This document shows, one piece after another, positions 11,262 to 21,809 of a DNA stretch of 64,000 bases; position 1 is the stretch's first letter, and the number at the start of each line of letters is the position of its first letter. The position numbers and the translations under genes were made by a program. The stretch covers positions 178,987,330 through 179,051,329 of the forward strand of contig NC_066581.1 in assembly GCF_024323335.1 (NCBI RefSeq), given 5' to 3'. The DNA is from Lathyrus oleraceus. Lineage: Eukaryota; Streptophyta; Magnoliopsida; Fabales; Fabaceae. The notes beneath the pieces are model-generated. The model made no database searches, had not been told where the DNA came from, and worked only from the letters and a program-made list of their open reading frames with translations.

Positions 11262-12115
11262 TGTCGCAACCTGCGAAAAAACAACTAGCAAAAAAGGAAA
11301 ACGACAAAAGAGTCACCACCGTGCGTTATTTATCCCAAAGGAGGGAAAGGAAACGCTCGAAGTAAACCAAGAAAAAGGAAAGGAAAAGACAAGGTCTCGC
11401 AACCAAATCTTGGGTTCGGGAGTCGGTTATGCGAAGGGAAGGTATTAGCACCCCTACGCATCCGTAGTACTCTACGGGATCCACTCTTGTTGTTCTTGTC
11501 TAAAGGGTGTGGGTTTATCTAATGTACTATTCACTAAAGAGGGGTCAAAATAAAATGACTCGCACGGATGTCGCATCCACTGCATACGTATCTCAATTGA
11601 ATATGAGAATCAGAGTCTTCGTAGCTCGGCTGACCTATGGGTTAAAGGGTAGTGTGCTCGGTAAGACATCGCGTCTTATACCTACGTACCTCATCTGAAT
11701 ATGAGAATCAAAGTAGACCGTAGTTCGGCTAACCTACGGGGTTGGTTTTGGACGAACGACGTTACTACGCAATCTACCGGATGCTCGACCTTTGGAGACT
11801 TACTCGCCTGTAGTAGAAGGAGTAAACGTGTTCTTAGGAGAAGAAAAATCAATGAGTTTGTTTGTGTTTTAGGAAGGCTCATGCAAAAAGGCAGTTCTAG
11901 ACGAAGGAACCGCGCTACCTTAATTGACATGCAAACGAGAAACTACACGAAGCCTAGCAATCATGTGGGGGGACGATCATGCCATACAAAACAAACATGC
12001 ATAAAGTAAACACGCCGACAAGGGGGCTCAAACATACATGGTTAGGGATTTAGTCAAGAGGGGTCATATCAACCTCGATAGACAAGCCATGGGAGGATAA
12101 TCAAAAGGGCTCTTA

Positions 12116-12139
12116 ACCACTGACACTGAACGTCAGGGT
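12116..12139. repeat. Conserved hairpin in LTR C
   Basis: Arms ACCACTGAC (12116-12124) and GTCAGGGT (12132-12139) surround the loop ACTGAAC. The stem has one bulged A. It corresponds in position to the ACCCTAAC hairpin of LTRs A and E, with different paired bases. Confidence 0.6.
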
Positions 12140-13245
12140 GAGCAGATCAAAAGGGTAATGAGGATAAGACCTCATAGCTCTTAACCCTGGACAGGATGAG
12201 CTCATGACAAGAAGTGGGGATTCAGAAAGGTGGAACCCTCTTCACTGACTGACTGGACAAAAGATCTGGGCTTTTGTTCTGAAGCATCGACACGTAGTGT
12301 GATCTTAAAGAACGACGCACTGAATAACGGGGGATTGACTACTAATCCCTTTTATCCGTTAATTTCCTCTTCATGGAGGTTTTTAGCACTGGTGCCTCCT
12401 CTTGGAGGTCTTTAGGCACAAAATAAACACACAAAAACATTGCCTCCTATCGAGGTCTTCCAACTAAGAAAGCGGTAAAATACAGGAAAAATAAAGGGAT
12501 CAAGAGATCTACCGCGCGGATAAAAATCCGAAGTAATAGCAACTAACGACACAAGAAATCCGGAGATCCCTCGAGCTAGCAACAACAAAAGAAAGCGAGT
12601 CAGTACAGGTAATCGGAATAAACCTTCAGGTGGTATCCCACAAATAAAGTGGAATACCAAGCAAGCCATCTCTTCTAAAGTCAGGTGAGCCCTCATAAAA
12701 ACTCAACAAACAGGTTAGAGCAACAAGATGCAATCAAGAGAAAACAAACACAAAACCGATTAGGGCAAACAAAAAGTTACTGCTGCTGTTTCGCTTAGCG
12801 AAAGCTTCGCTGCGCGCTCGCCTAGCGAGGTGCTAGCGAGCGCCTGCGGGTTTTGGGTTCTTCATGGATAACAGTACGATCTCAGAAACCCCAACCCCCG
12901 TGGTCTCCATTTCAGAAATCAAGTGATTAAACATTCAAGTTATTGTTTTATACATTCATGCATATCTAAACCCGTAGGCAAAACCTAACGATACCTCATA
13001 CATTCAGAGAATTCAAATTGAAAGCACAGAGTAATGGGAATAAGGGAAAACCTGATTAGAGAAATCGATTAAAATCGAATGGCACAGCTGGGTTTGCAAA
13101 GCAATGTTAGGGTTTGCGTGAGACGGAGGTGAAAAAGTGTGTGAGTCAGGGTGAACTTTTCATGGTTGTCTGGAGGTTGCTGCAGATTTGTTCTTCTCTC
13201 TCCTTCTTCTTTTTTTTCTCGCCTTTTGTTCCACTGAAACTCTAG

Positions 13246-13253
13246 TATTTATA
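13246..13253 (-). promoter_or_regulatory. Candidate TATA box, 3' LTR of C
   Basis: TATAAATA on the minus strand, about 425 bases from the LTR start. It is followed on that strand by a purine-rich GAGAAAAAAAAGAAGAAG-like stretch. The other LTR copy has it at 28627-28634. Confidence 0.6.
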
Positions 13254-13354
13254 ACCTGATTTCGTGGCTTGGTGGGCTCAAATGAGGGAAACTCAAGCCC
13301 ATGACTTTCTGTTAGTTTTCTCAAAACTCGTGGGCTTTTCCTGGCGAAGGATCT

Positions 13355-13417
13355 GCTCGCTTAGCGAGCATGACAGTTCATATTCGCTAGGCGAACCATT
13401 CTGCTCGCCTAGCGAGC
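13355..13417. repeat. Palindrome cluster upstream of the LTR C TATA box
   Basis: Three short palindromes lie in 63 bp: GCTCGCTTAGCGAGC (13355-13369), TTCGCTAGGCGAA (13383-13395) and GCTCGCCTAGCGAGC (13403-13417). The 5' LTR copy (about 28716-28799) has a fourth, TTCGCCTAGCGAA. Related GCTAGCG-rich sequence lies at 12788-12845. Confidence 0.8.
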
Positions 13418-13677
13418 ATGACAGCTCAGGAACAGATTTTTGCTCCTTCCAGATTAGCGTTCTGAATGATGAATAGACCCCATTTGAACCTGTTGGAAGT
13501 AACTCAAGTCTTTCTCTTGTGTTGACTGATCACCCGGATAGAACCCGCAAAGTGTCTTGGATGATGTTCAAGCTTTTTGGATCTGATTTTGATTGACATG
13601 ATGAAATGCAATATGAAAATGTTAAATGACCTAAAAATGAATGCATGAATGAGGAGGGCAAATTTTGGGGTGTTACA

Positions 13678-13695
13678 GCTTCCCCTATTCAATCC
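13678..13695 (-). promoter_or_regulatory. Polypurine tract of element C
   Basis: On the minus strand AATAGGGGAAGC immediately precedes the 3' LTR start. This is the expected second-strand primer position. Confidence 0.7.
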
Positions 13696-16182
13696 TCAGC
13701 TAACCCGAGCAGGATGAAAGCGAACAGCTTATCAGACAAACGGGGTGAGTTGTGATTGAATACTAAAGACAGACCGAAAATTTGCGCTCTAAGAGCACCA
13801 CAAAAATGCTGAAATACACCACGTTGTTTATTTTTCTTCCGATCCTCTGGATGAATCTGAATCAGTCTTCTGACTTAATCTGGAGTTTCGATCCTCTGGC
13901 TGAATCTATACTCAATTTAGTCCTCTGGTTGGATATTAATTTTGATCCTCGGGCTGGATACGATTTTGATTCTCTGGCGGAATCTATTTTCGGTCTTCGG
14001 GCTAGACCTGACTTCGATCTTCTGGCTAGATCTACTTCGATCTTCTAGCTAGATCTACTTCGATCTTCTGGCAAGATCTTCTTTCTTTGATTCTCTGGCG
14101 GAATCTATTATTGGTCTTCGGGCTAGACCTGACTTCGATCTTCTGGCTAGATCTTCTTTCTTTGATTCTCTGGCTGAATCTATTCTCTTCAATTCTCTGG
14201 CTGAATCTATTCTCTTCAATTCTCTGGCTGAATCTATTTTTGGTCTTCGGGCTAGACCTGACTTCGATCTTCTGGCTAGATCTTCTTTCTTTGATTCTCT
14301 GGCTGAATCTATTCTCTTTGATTCTCTGGCTAAATCTATTTTTGGTCTTCGGGCTAGACCTGACTTCGATCTTTTGGCTAGATCTTCTTTCTTTGATTCT
14401 CTGGTTGAATCTATTCTCTTTGATTCTCTCGCTGAATCTATTTTTGGTCTTCGGGCTAGACCTGACTTCGATCTTCTGGCTAGATCTGGGTTGATTTGAT
14501 GATAAATTCCCATCATCAGGATCTCGCATCTAAGGCATGCGCTGGTTGACCCTATTTTGAAATCTACACCCAATCTTCATGTTAGATATGCAGCTTCGAG
14601 AATATTCCACTTTTCGTACATATTTATCAGGCTAGAACATGTTGTAACGACTCTTCAATTAGATTTTGTTTTTAAATTGCGATCCGCGGGCTGGATCCTC
14701 TTGTAGGTTGATTTTCTGTTGAGCTGTCAATCTACTCCTCTAGGTGGCTTGCTGGGGAAATAACGCTTGTAGGCAACTCTCTGGCTGAATCTTCAAATTG
14801 AACCTTAGGTTGGCTCAGACACTTGATCCCTCTGGCTGAATCTCATGACTTTGGTTGTAAAGTAATTCTTCAGTCTGCTTTGAAGAACCTGTTTATCAGC
14901 TTATGTGTATGCTTGATATGCATGCAAATGCAAATGTTATGCATGGTGCAAAAAATAAATCTGCTTGGGGAAGCAAACTCAGGTAGGGAATGGATCGCTG
15001 CATCAATCCTTGAATGCTCTGTGGGGAATGATCTGTCTGCCGGGACCGGGGAGCCACCGAAAATAAATCGGCCTCCCTTTTTTTTTGGAAAGTTGACCTT
15101 GTTGGGGGAGCATCAACTATGGGAACTTTGTTTGGCGAGGCTTTGTGAGGAGAGTCTGCGGGGAAAGCACTTCCTTGGGGAAATGTCGTAGGAAATGACC
15201 TTTGCTGGGGATATGAACTTTCTAATCATCCTCAGTCTGAGGATCAAAACAAATTTGTTAAAAATATTTTGCTGGGCAATGAGATGAACATTGGGGACAC
15301 CACCCTCTTGTCTGTTGGGTATGCAACTACTCCGCGGTCGCTGAGGATACAAGGTGCAACTCTACTGGGGGACATGCTCTGCGGAGGAGAGACTTTGTCA
15401 ACCGCTTGGGGATGAGGATTCATGACTTGGCATCCGGTTTCTGTGACCTGCAATCACACACGTATGTCCCGGGGGAATTACTCGGTTTGAATTCACCGTC
15501 CGAGATTAAGCACGTTCAAAGCAATTTTAAATGTTTTCCTGTGCAAATCATCTGTAAAAGCCACCATTATGTTCAGATGCAATATGTTTTATCAAAAATT
15601 CGGACATTTTTTATTTTGCAAACAAACTGATAAATGACAAATAAAGAGGCTTTTTAACTGAATTATTCGACTTTTATTGGTTGAAAAAATTGTGCCAGGA
15701 ATAGGCGAGTACATCAGGAAGTTGATCCCTGAAAAGAGGCGGTCTATATAAATTGAACAAACGAAAACTATCCTAATGGCAATGTGGATACGGGGTCCCA
15801 CTGAGTTCCGAATCTGCTATGGCTCGTATGACCTCAAGACGCTCTGCTCATCTTGCTTTCTGAAGTGGATGATTAGTCGATCTTTAACCTTCAAAGATTG
15901 CCGGATTGAATGAAACGGTGATATAACACAGATGAACTCAGATTGCAGTCGTTCGCTTATTCCCTCTTTTGCGTGGACCGCCCTTTTGGGTTTTCAATCC
16001 ACTGGGATACCCTTTTTTTTCTGAGCCGCCCTCTCGGGTTTTCGACTCACCGGGTGTACATTTTTTATTATTATTATATCCCTAATTTTTGCCCGAACCT
16101 CTTTTTTTTCCTTTTTTTTTCTGGTTCGTTTGGATGCCCATTTTTGCCTAGACTATTCTTTTTACTGTCCAGCGGGTCCATT
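13696..16182 (-). other. 3' noncoding tail of element C
   Basis: About 2.5 kb between the integrase stop and the polypurine tract. It contains a minisatellite (13846-14490). About ten CTGGGGA-like motifs lie in 14745-15415 on the plus strand. A T/pyrimidine-rich stretch follows near 16005-16160. I find no supportable gene; several open frames are by-products of the repeat. Confidence 0.7.
13846..14490. repeat. Minisatellite in the tail of element C
   Basis: Subunits of about 30 bp, such as TTCTCTGGCTGAATCTATTC, are arranged in higher-order blocks. The marker GGTCTTCGGGCTAGACCTGA recurs at about 13992, 14112, 14242, 14343 and 14446, giving 100-130 bp periods. Because the subunit is near a multiple of three, long frames stay open on both strands (14032-14529 and 14055-14573 minus, 14087-14494 plus). 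Confidence 0.88.
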
Positions 16183-17253
16183 CTATGCGAAGTATTTTTT
16201 AACTGCGTCTGAGTTGACAGGGGATGGGAAGTCTTCGCCATCCATGGTTGTTAGCATCAGGGCTCCGCCAGAGAAAACCCTTTTAACCACGTATGGACCC
16301 TCATAGTTCGGTGTCCATTTGCCCCTGTGATCTGTGTTGGGAGGAAGAATTCTTTTGAGTACCAATTCACTGACTTGATACTCCCGAGGGCGCACTTTCT
16401 GATCAAATGCTCTCTCCATTCGTCTCTGATATAGTTGGCCATGGCATATGGCTGCTAGTCTCTTTTCCTCAACTAGGCTCAGCTGATTGTATCGAGAACG
16501 GACCCATTCTGCTTCGTCAAGCTTGACATCCATCAGGACCCGCAAAGAAGGAATTTCGACTTCAACCGGAAGAACTGCTTCCATGCCATATACAAGCTGA
16601 TAAGGTGTTGCCCCGGTGGATGTTCTAATTGAAGTTCGATATCCCTGTAACGTGAATGGTAACATCTCATGCCAGTCCTTGTATGTTACCACCATCTTTT
16701 GCACGATCTTCTTAATATTCTTGTTAGCTGCCTCAACAGCGCCATTCATCTTTGGTCTGTAAGGAGAAGAATTGTGATACTCGATTTTGAAGTCCCGGCA
16801 AAGCTCTGCCATCATTTTGTTATTGAGATTCGAACCATTATCAGTAATGATCCGCTCGGGAACTCCATATTTGCAGATGATATCTCTTTTCAGAAATCTG
16901 GCCACCACCTGCTTCGTAACATTCGCATAGGATGCTGCTTCCACCCACTTAGTGAAGTAATCAATAGCGACCAAAATGAATCTATGGCCGTTGGAAGCAG
17001 TCGGTTCGATCTTGCCAATCATATCAATGCCCCACATTACAAAAGGCCAAGGTGACGACATGACATTCAATGGGCTTGGAGGGATATGCACTTTATCCGC
17101 GTAAATCTGGCACTTGTGACACTTTCGGGAGTATGCGCAACAGTCTGCCTCCATTGCTAACCAATAATACCCCGATGTTAACAACTTCTTAGCCATTGCA
17201 TATCCTCCGGCATGGGTGCCGAAAGATCCCTCATGTACTTCTTGCATTAACAT
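16183..17253 (-). CDS. pol: Integrase domain of pol (element C)
   Basis: Integrase inserts the cDNA into the chromosome. This is an open 356-codon segment. It has an N-terminal HHCC zinc site (His7, His14, Cys45, Cys48 counted from the Met at 17253). The catalytic triad is Asp77 (WGIDMIG), Asp138 (ITDNGSN) and Glu174 (NGAVEAANKN), with the canonical 35-residue spacing. The C-terminal domain carries the GPYVVKRVFSGGALML segment and ends SDAVKKYFA. The frame is continuous with RNase H and RT upstream, but a TAG at 17263 separates it from the rest of pol, where element E has a His codon. The catalytic residues are present, but the polyprotein could not be made without readthrough. Confidence 0.9.
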   Translation of the reverse strand: MLMQEVHEGSFGTHAGGYAMAKKLLTSGYYWLAMEADCCAYSRKCHKCQIYADKVHIPPSPLNVMSSPWPFVMWGIDMIGKIEPTASNGHRFILVAIDYFTKWVEAASYANVTKQVVARFLKRDIICKYGVPERIITDNGSNLNNKMMAELCRDFKIEYHNSSPYRPKMNGAVEAANKNIKKIVQKMVVTYKDWHEMLPFTLQGYRTSIRTSTGATPYQLVYGMEAVLPVEVEIPSLRVLMDVKLDEAEWVRSRYNQLSLVEEKRLAAICHGQLYQRRMERAFDQKVRPREYQVSELVLKRILPPNTDHRGKWTPNYEGPYVVKRVFSGGALMLTTMDGEDFPSPVNSDAVKKYFA

Positions 17254-18501
17254 GTCCGCTTCCTACTTGTCCACACATCTGAGCAAGACCATGTCGAAAT
17301 TTCGCTTGTACAGAGTATCATCTGAGTTCAGAAAGAAGCTACCGGCTAACCTCCTCAATGTCTTCTTATCGTTCGATGACGCCCCAGCTGGGTACTCTTG
17401 ACTCTTCAGGAAACGCTTCATGTCATGATACCACGGCTTATCATCAGATACTGCATCAGCAACAAACACATAGGCGGGTATATCAAGTCGGGATACATCA
17501 ATTCTGGGTACGTAGTTCCAACATAGCACCTTAATCATCGAAGACAAGGTAGCCAAAGCATCAGCAAATTGATTTTCTTCACGAGGAACGTAATGTAGCT
17601 TCACCGTCGTAAAGAAAGTCAACAATCTTCTCGTTTAGTCTCTGTAAAGAAGCAAATGAGGCTGATGTGTATACCATTTCCCGTTGGTTTGACTGATGAC
17701 CAAAGTTGAATCCCCATATACATCCAGGGTTTTAATCCGTAGGTTGATGGCTTCCTCAAGTCCTAGGATACAAGCTTCATATTCGGCTTCATTGTTGGTG
17801 CAGGGAAAAGTTATTATGGCACAAAATGGCATATGAACCCCCTCCGGCGTGATCAAAACTGCACCAACTCCGCGACCATTGACGTTGACCGCCCCATCAA
17901 ACATCATAATCCATTTGGATTCAGGGTCAGGCCCCTCCCCTGGGAGTGGTTCCTCGCAATCTTTCGATTTGAGAAACATGATGTCCTCATCAGGAAAGTC
18001 GAACCTCATAGGTTGGTAATCATCAATCGGTTGCTCTACAAGATAGTCTGACAAGACACTTCCTTTGATGGCTTTTTGTGAAGTGTATTGGATGTCATAC
18101 TCTGTCAGTATCATTTGCCACCTAGCAACCCTTCCGGTAAGCGCTGGCTTTTCAAAAATATACTTGACTGGATCCATCTTTGATATCAATAGAGTCGTGT
18201 GAGTCAACATATACTGTCTTAGTCGGCGAGCAGCCCATGCCAAAGCGCAGCAAGTCTTCTCAAGCAGTGAGTATCTTTGTTCACAGTCGGTAAACTTTTT
18301 GCTAAGGTAGTATATTGCATGCTCTTTTCGACCTGACTCGTCATGCTGACCAAGCACATAGCCCTTTGACCTTTCTAACACCATCAAGTACATGATCAAC
18401 GGTCTTCCCTCTACTGGAGGCATTAGAATCGAGGGCTCCTGCAAATACTCTTTTATTCTTTCAAAGGCTTTCTGACAATCATCATTCCACCTGACCTCTT
18501 G
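17254..18501 (-). pseudogene. pol: Dual RNase H region of pol (element C)
   Basis: RNase H removes the RNA template during cDNA synthesis. The first domain (about 18444-17990) is Ty3-type, with VLGQHDESGRKEHAIYYLSKK and an EKTCCALAWA helix. The usual first catalytic Asp is replaced (LMVLERSKG), as expected if it serves as a connection domain. The second (about 17930-17550) is archaeal-type: Asp in MMFDGAVN, Glu in TNNEAEYEAC, Asp in VYGDSTLV and Asp in QFADALATL. Dual RNase H is established for Tat elements. A TAA at 17635, after LLLYRD, and a TAG at 17263 interrupt it. Element E has a TAA at the same alignment position. Confidence 0.87.
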
Positions 18502-19620
18502 CTATTTCCTCAACATCTTGAACAATGGCTCGCATGTGGCTGTAAGATTAGATATGAACCTTGAAATGTAGTTCAATCTGCCCAGGAAGCCACGAACCTC
18601 TCTTTCTGTTTTAGGTGCAGGCATTTCTTGAATAGCTTTTACTTTCGCCGGATCTACCTCTATCCCTCTTTCACTTACAATTAAACCTAACAGCTTACCA
18701 GTTCGCACTCCAAAGGTGCACTTGTTCGGATTCAGCCTTAACTTGAACCTTCTTAGCCGTTCAAACAACTTCTACAGATTGTCCATATGTTCTTCTTCTA
18801 TTCGGGACTTGGCAATCATGTCATCCACATAGCACTCGATCTCTTTGTGAATCATATCATGAAAAAGTGTTACCATAGCCCGTTGGTATGTTGCCCCTGC
18901 GTTCTTCAACCCAAAAGGCATGACCTTGTAACAGAAGGTACCCCATGGTGTGATGAATGTCGTTTCCTCCATGTCTTCCGGTGCCATCCTGATCTGATTA
19001 TAACCGGAGAAACCATCTATGAAAGAATATACGGAGAACTGAGCCATGTTATCAACCAAAACATCGATGTGAGGTAATGGGAAGTCATCTTTCGGACTAG
19101 CTCTATTCAGATCTCTGTAATCGATGCACATCCGTACTTTGCCATCCTTCTTGGGCACTGGTACGATATTGGCAACCCATGGTGGGTAGCTGGCCACAGC
19201 GAGAAACCCTGCGTCCCACTGTTTCTGAACTTCTTCTTTGATTTTCATTGCCATGTCAGGATGAGTTCGGCGTAACTTCTGCTTCACCGACGGTATATCT
19301 TCATTCAATGGTAACCTGTGCACAACGATATCCGTATCCAAACCTGGCATATCTTGATAGGACCAAGCAAAGATGTCGACATACTCAGGAAGCAAACTGA
19401 TCAACTTTTCTTTCACCTCGGCCTGTAGACTGGCCCCGATCTTGATCTCTTTCTTGTCGTCTTCGGTACCAATGTTGACGGTCTCAATCACCTCCTGATA
19501 AGGTGTAATAGCTCGATCCTCCTGTTTCAACAACCTGGCTAACCCTTCAGGTAATTCACAATCTTCCTCAACCCCTTCTCCAGCTTGATAGTTAGGATTG
19601 TCGAAGTCATACTTGGCCAT
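18502..19620 (-). pseudogene. pol: Reverse transcriptase of pol (element C)
   Basis: RT copies the element RNA into DNA. From the ATG at 19620 there are 282 open codons. They include the fingers motif KVRMCIDYRDLN (about residues 161-172), FIDGFSGYNQI with catalytic Asp202, LPFGL-type MPFGLKNAGATYQ, and the YVDD box at residues 264-267. A TAG at 18772 interrupts the frame after HMDNL. It continues with KLFERLRRFKL and the thumb/connection motif RGFLGRLNYISRF to a second TAG at 18502. Both stops keep the frame. The start is uncertain, because in Ogre-like elements RT is joined to pro by splicing and the ATG may not be used. Confidence 0.88.
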
Positions 19621-19925
19621 AACAATGTCGTTAGAAGTGAGATCCAGGTGATCAACTCATCATGATGGAGGATCATGCTTTACCTTAGAACGAGATATTT
19701 TTTTTATTGGAAAGAAAAACGAAAAAGAAACATTGCCATGTTTTTTTGTAAAAGTAAAATAATTGAAAGAAAAAGAATACAAAATTGTTTGCAAAAGCTG
19801 TCCTTTATTGATGATGAAAACAATTGCGAAACATAACTAAATGGATGGCCCTACAGATGAGTCATTACACCTTGGGCAAAGTGTAAGACTTTATTATGCA
19901 TGTAATAAAAGGAAAACAATAAAAA
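19621..19925 (-). other. Candidate intron between pro and RT (element C)
   Basis: Ogre elements carry a spliced intron between protease and RT. The protease frame here ends in TAA directly after GAAAGA, overlapping a possible donor (AGA|GTAATT). About 300 bases of T-rich, stop-filled sequence follow before the RT frame. Several AG acceptors lie at about 19640-19700; I cannot decide which is used. Confidence 0.45.
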
Positions 19926-21809
19926 TTACTCTTTCAGTAGAGTAACTCGGACGACTTTTTCAGACGACCAATTGTTGAGCTTTTCTCCCGGGACACACGG
20001 GCGAATCCAGTTATCTAAGTCACAGTCGTTGTTAGCCTTGTCTTCATTTGCAGGATTGATGATGTGGGGAGGAACCAAACCCCCGCTGGAGAAAGTACCG
20101 GCTTCATTCTTCTGAGACCCCGGAGTAAACCCCAATCCAAACATGTCTTCTTTGATGACTGGCTCCACAAATTTTCCCCAGCCTTGGGCATCACCAACTT
20201 TAACCACTTCAACAGCTTGCTTATATGAAGGGATAAAAGTTCTGACCTTCTCGGACTTAGGTGAAAAGACAGCTTCGGGCGCGACCTCACTGGTGTTTAT
20301 GGCTTCAAAGCCCTGACACAACATCTCATGCATCTCGCCATCCATCTCCACATACTTAAATGTAGACAGATGGCTAACAAAAATATCCTCTTCCCCACAG
20401 ACAGTGACGACCTGACCTTCTAGTTCATATTTGAGCTTCTGGTGGAGGGTAGAAGTAACAACACCGGCAGCATGAATCCAGGGCCGTCCTAGCAGACAGC
20501 TATAGGCAGGTTGGATATCCATCACACAAAAGGTGCTCTTGAACACCTGCGGCCCAATCTTAACTGGTAACTCAACTTCTCCAAAGACAGATCTCTTAGA
20601 GCCATCAAAAGCCCTCACAACTAAATTACTTGGCCTCAGGATGATGCCATCGCAATCCAACTTCATTAAGGCTTTCTTTGGAAGAACATTCAGAGAAGAG
20701 ATTGTATCAACCAAAACATGGGAAAGCACCGCCCCTTTGCATTACATTGTGATATGTAAAGCCTTGTTGTGATTCCTGCCCTCAGATGTCAGGTCATAGT
20801 CGGTGAAACCTAGCCCATGGCTAGCGTTTACATTTTAAACTACCGACTCCAGCTGGTTAACGGTTATCTCCGGTGGAACATAGGCCATATTCAGTACTTT
20901 CAACAAGGCAACTCTGTGCGGCTCAGAGCACATTAATAATGAGAGAATGGAGATCTTTGAGGGTGTCTGATTTAGCTGGTCGACTACCTTGTAGTCACTT
21001 TCCTTGATAATCCTCATAAACTCATCCACTTCCTTCTCAAACGCGGTCTTAGGAGGAGCTTCCTCAGTAGTAACCTCTTTGGTGGCTACTTGTTTTCCTT
21101 TAGCCTTGGCAGCTGCCTCAGCTTCAGTATTCGTGCGCAATGTTGATGGTGCAAATAGGCGTCCACTGCGAGTGAAGCCACCAACCCCTCCAACATTGTC
21201 TACAGCGGAGCTACCAATGTTAATGTCTTCATCATTAACTTTCCATCCTTGGAAGTAGATATCAGCCCCATAGTGCCACGGGATAGCACTGTCTTTCTCA
21301 TATGGAACAGGTCCTGGTACCGTGATGGTGACCGGACTAACCAAAGCCGGTTGAGGGCTGTCAGAGTGAATTGTAATTGGTGATGGACTTTCGATGTTCA
21401 CCATTGCTGGTTCTGTACTTTCTGGGAAGTATATTGTTGTCGGAGCGGGTCTCTCGGGAACATATATTTCTTCAGGAGTGAAATAAATCGTCACTGTCGA
21501 CACATCATTCTTCACTGGACGGGTCTGATCAAATTGAAGACAACCTTCATCTATCAGTTGCTAAATACCCCTTCTCAAACTGTCACATTCGTTCTCGGCA
21601 GCTTGACAATTTCTGCACTCTTCCCCACAGCCCGGGAAAATCTGTCCTTTCAAAAGTCGGTCTTTAACCACCGATAGCGAAGTCTTCACTTTAGTCACAT
21701 CAGAAACCAAATTCAAAGTTTCCCCACTATCAACAGCATTAATCCTCTTCCCGCCGTGGGCTGGCATCGGGTTTTGGATGACATTAGGCACCAGAGAAAA
21801 ATTGATAGC
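19926..21809 (-). pseudogene. pro: Gag C-terminus to protease (element C)
   Basis: This aspartic protease region of the gag-pro polyprotein is in one frame from 22238 to 19926. In-frame stops stand at 21561, 20835 and 20730, the first of these in RRG-I-stop-QLIDEG. The active-site region reads VLVDTISSLNVLPK, where D-T/S-G is expected, so the catalytic loop glycine is replaced by isoleucine. Downstream, LGRPWIHAAG is the conserved second protease motif. A variable linker leads to LNNWSSEKVVRVTLLKE and a stop at the candidate intron. Upstream (20835-21515) is a Pro/Thr-rich spacer, with a QTPSKISILSLL segment typical of the gag-pro linker. This protease is unlikely to be active. Confidence 0.82.

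Larger units (their letters stand above)
11262..13677 (-). repeat. 3' LTR of element C (2,416 bp)
   Basis: It is bounded by TGTCGCAACC at 11262 and GGGTGTTACA at 13677, which reads TGTAACACCCC on the element strand. The polypurine tract beyond 13677 makes it the 3' LTR. It contains a TATA box, a palindrome cluster and a hairpin block shared with the Ogre LTRs. Small plus-strand frames at 11701-12009 and 12230-12415 recur in the other LTR copy, but only because the DNA is duplicated. Confidence 0.93.

Noticed and set aside
14032..14573. Overlapping open frames of 135-172 codons as repeat-protein genes
   Set aside because: They are open only because the minisatellite subunit is near a multiple of three; they read on both strands and start or end outside any promoter context.
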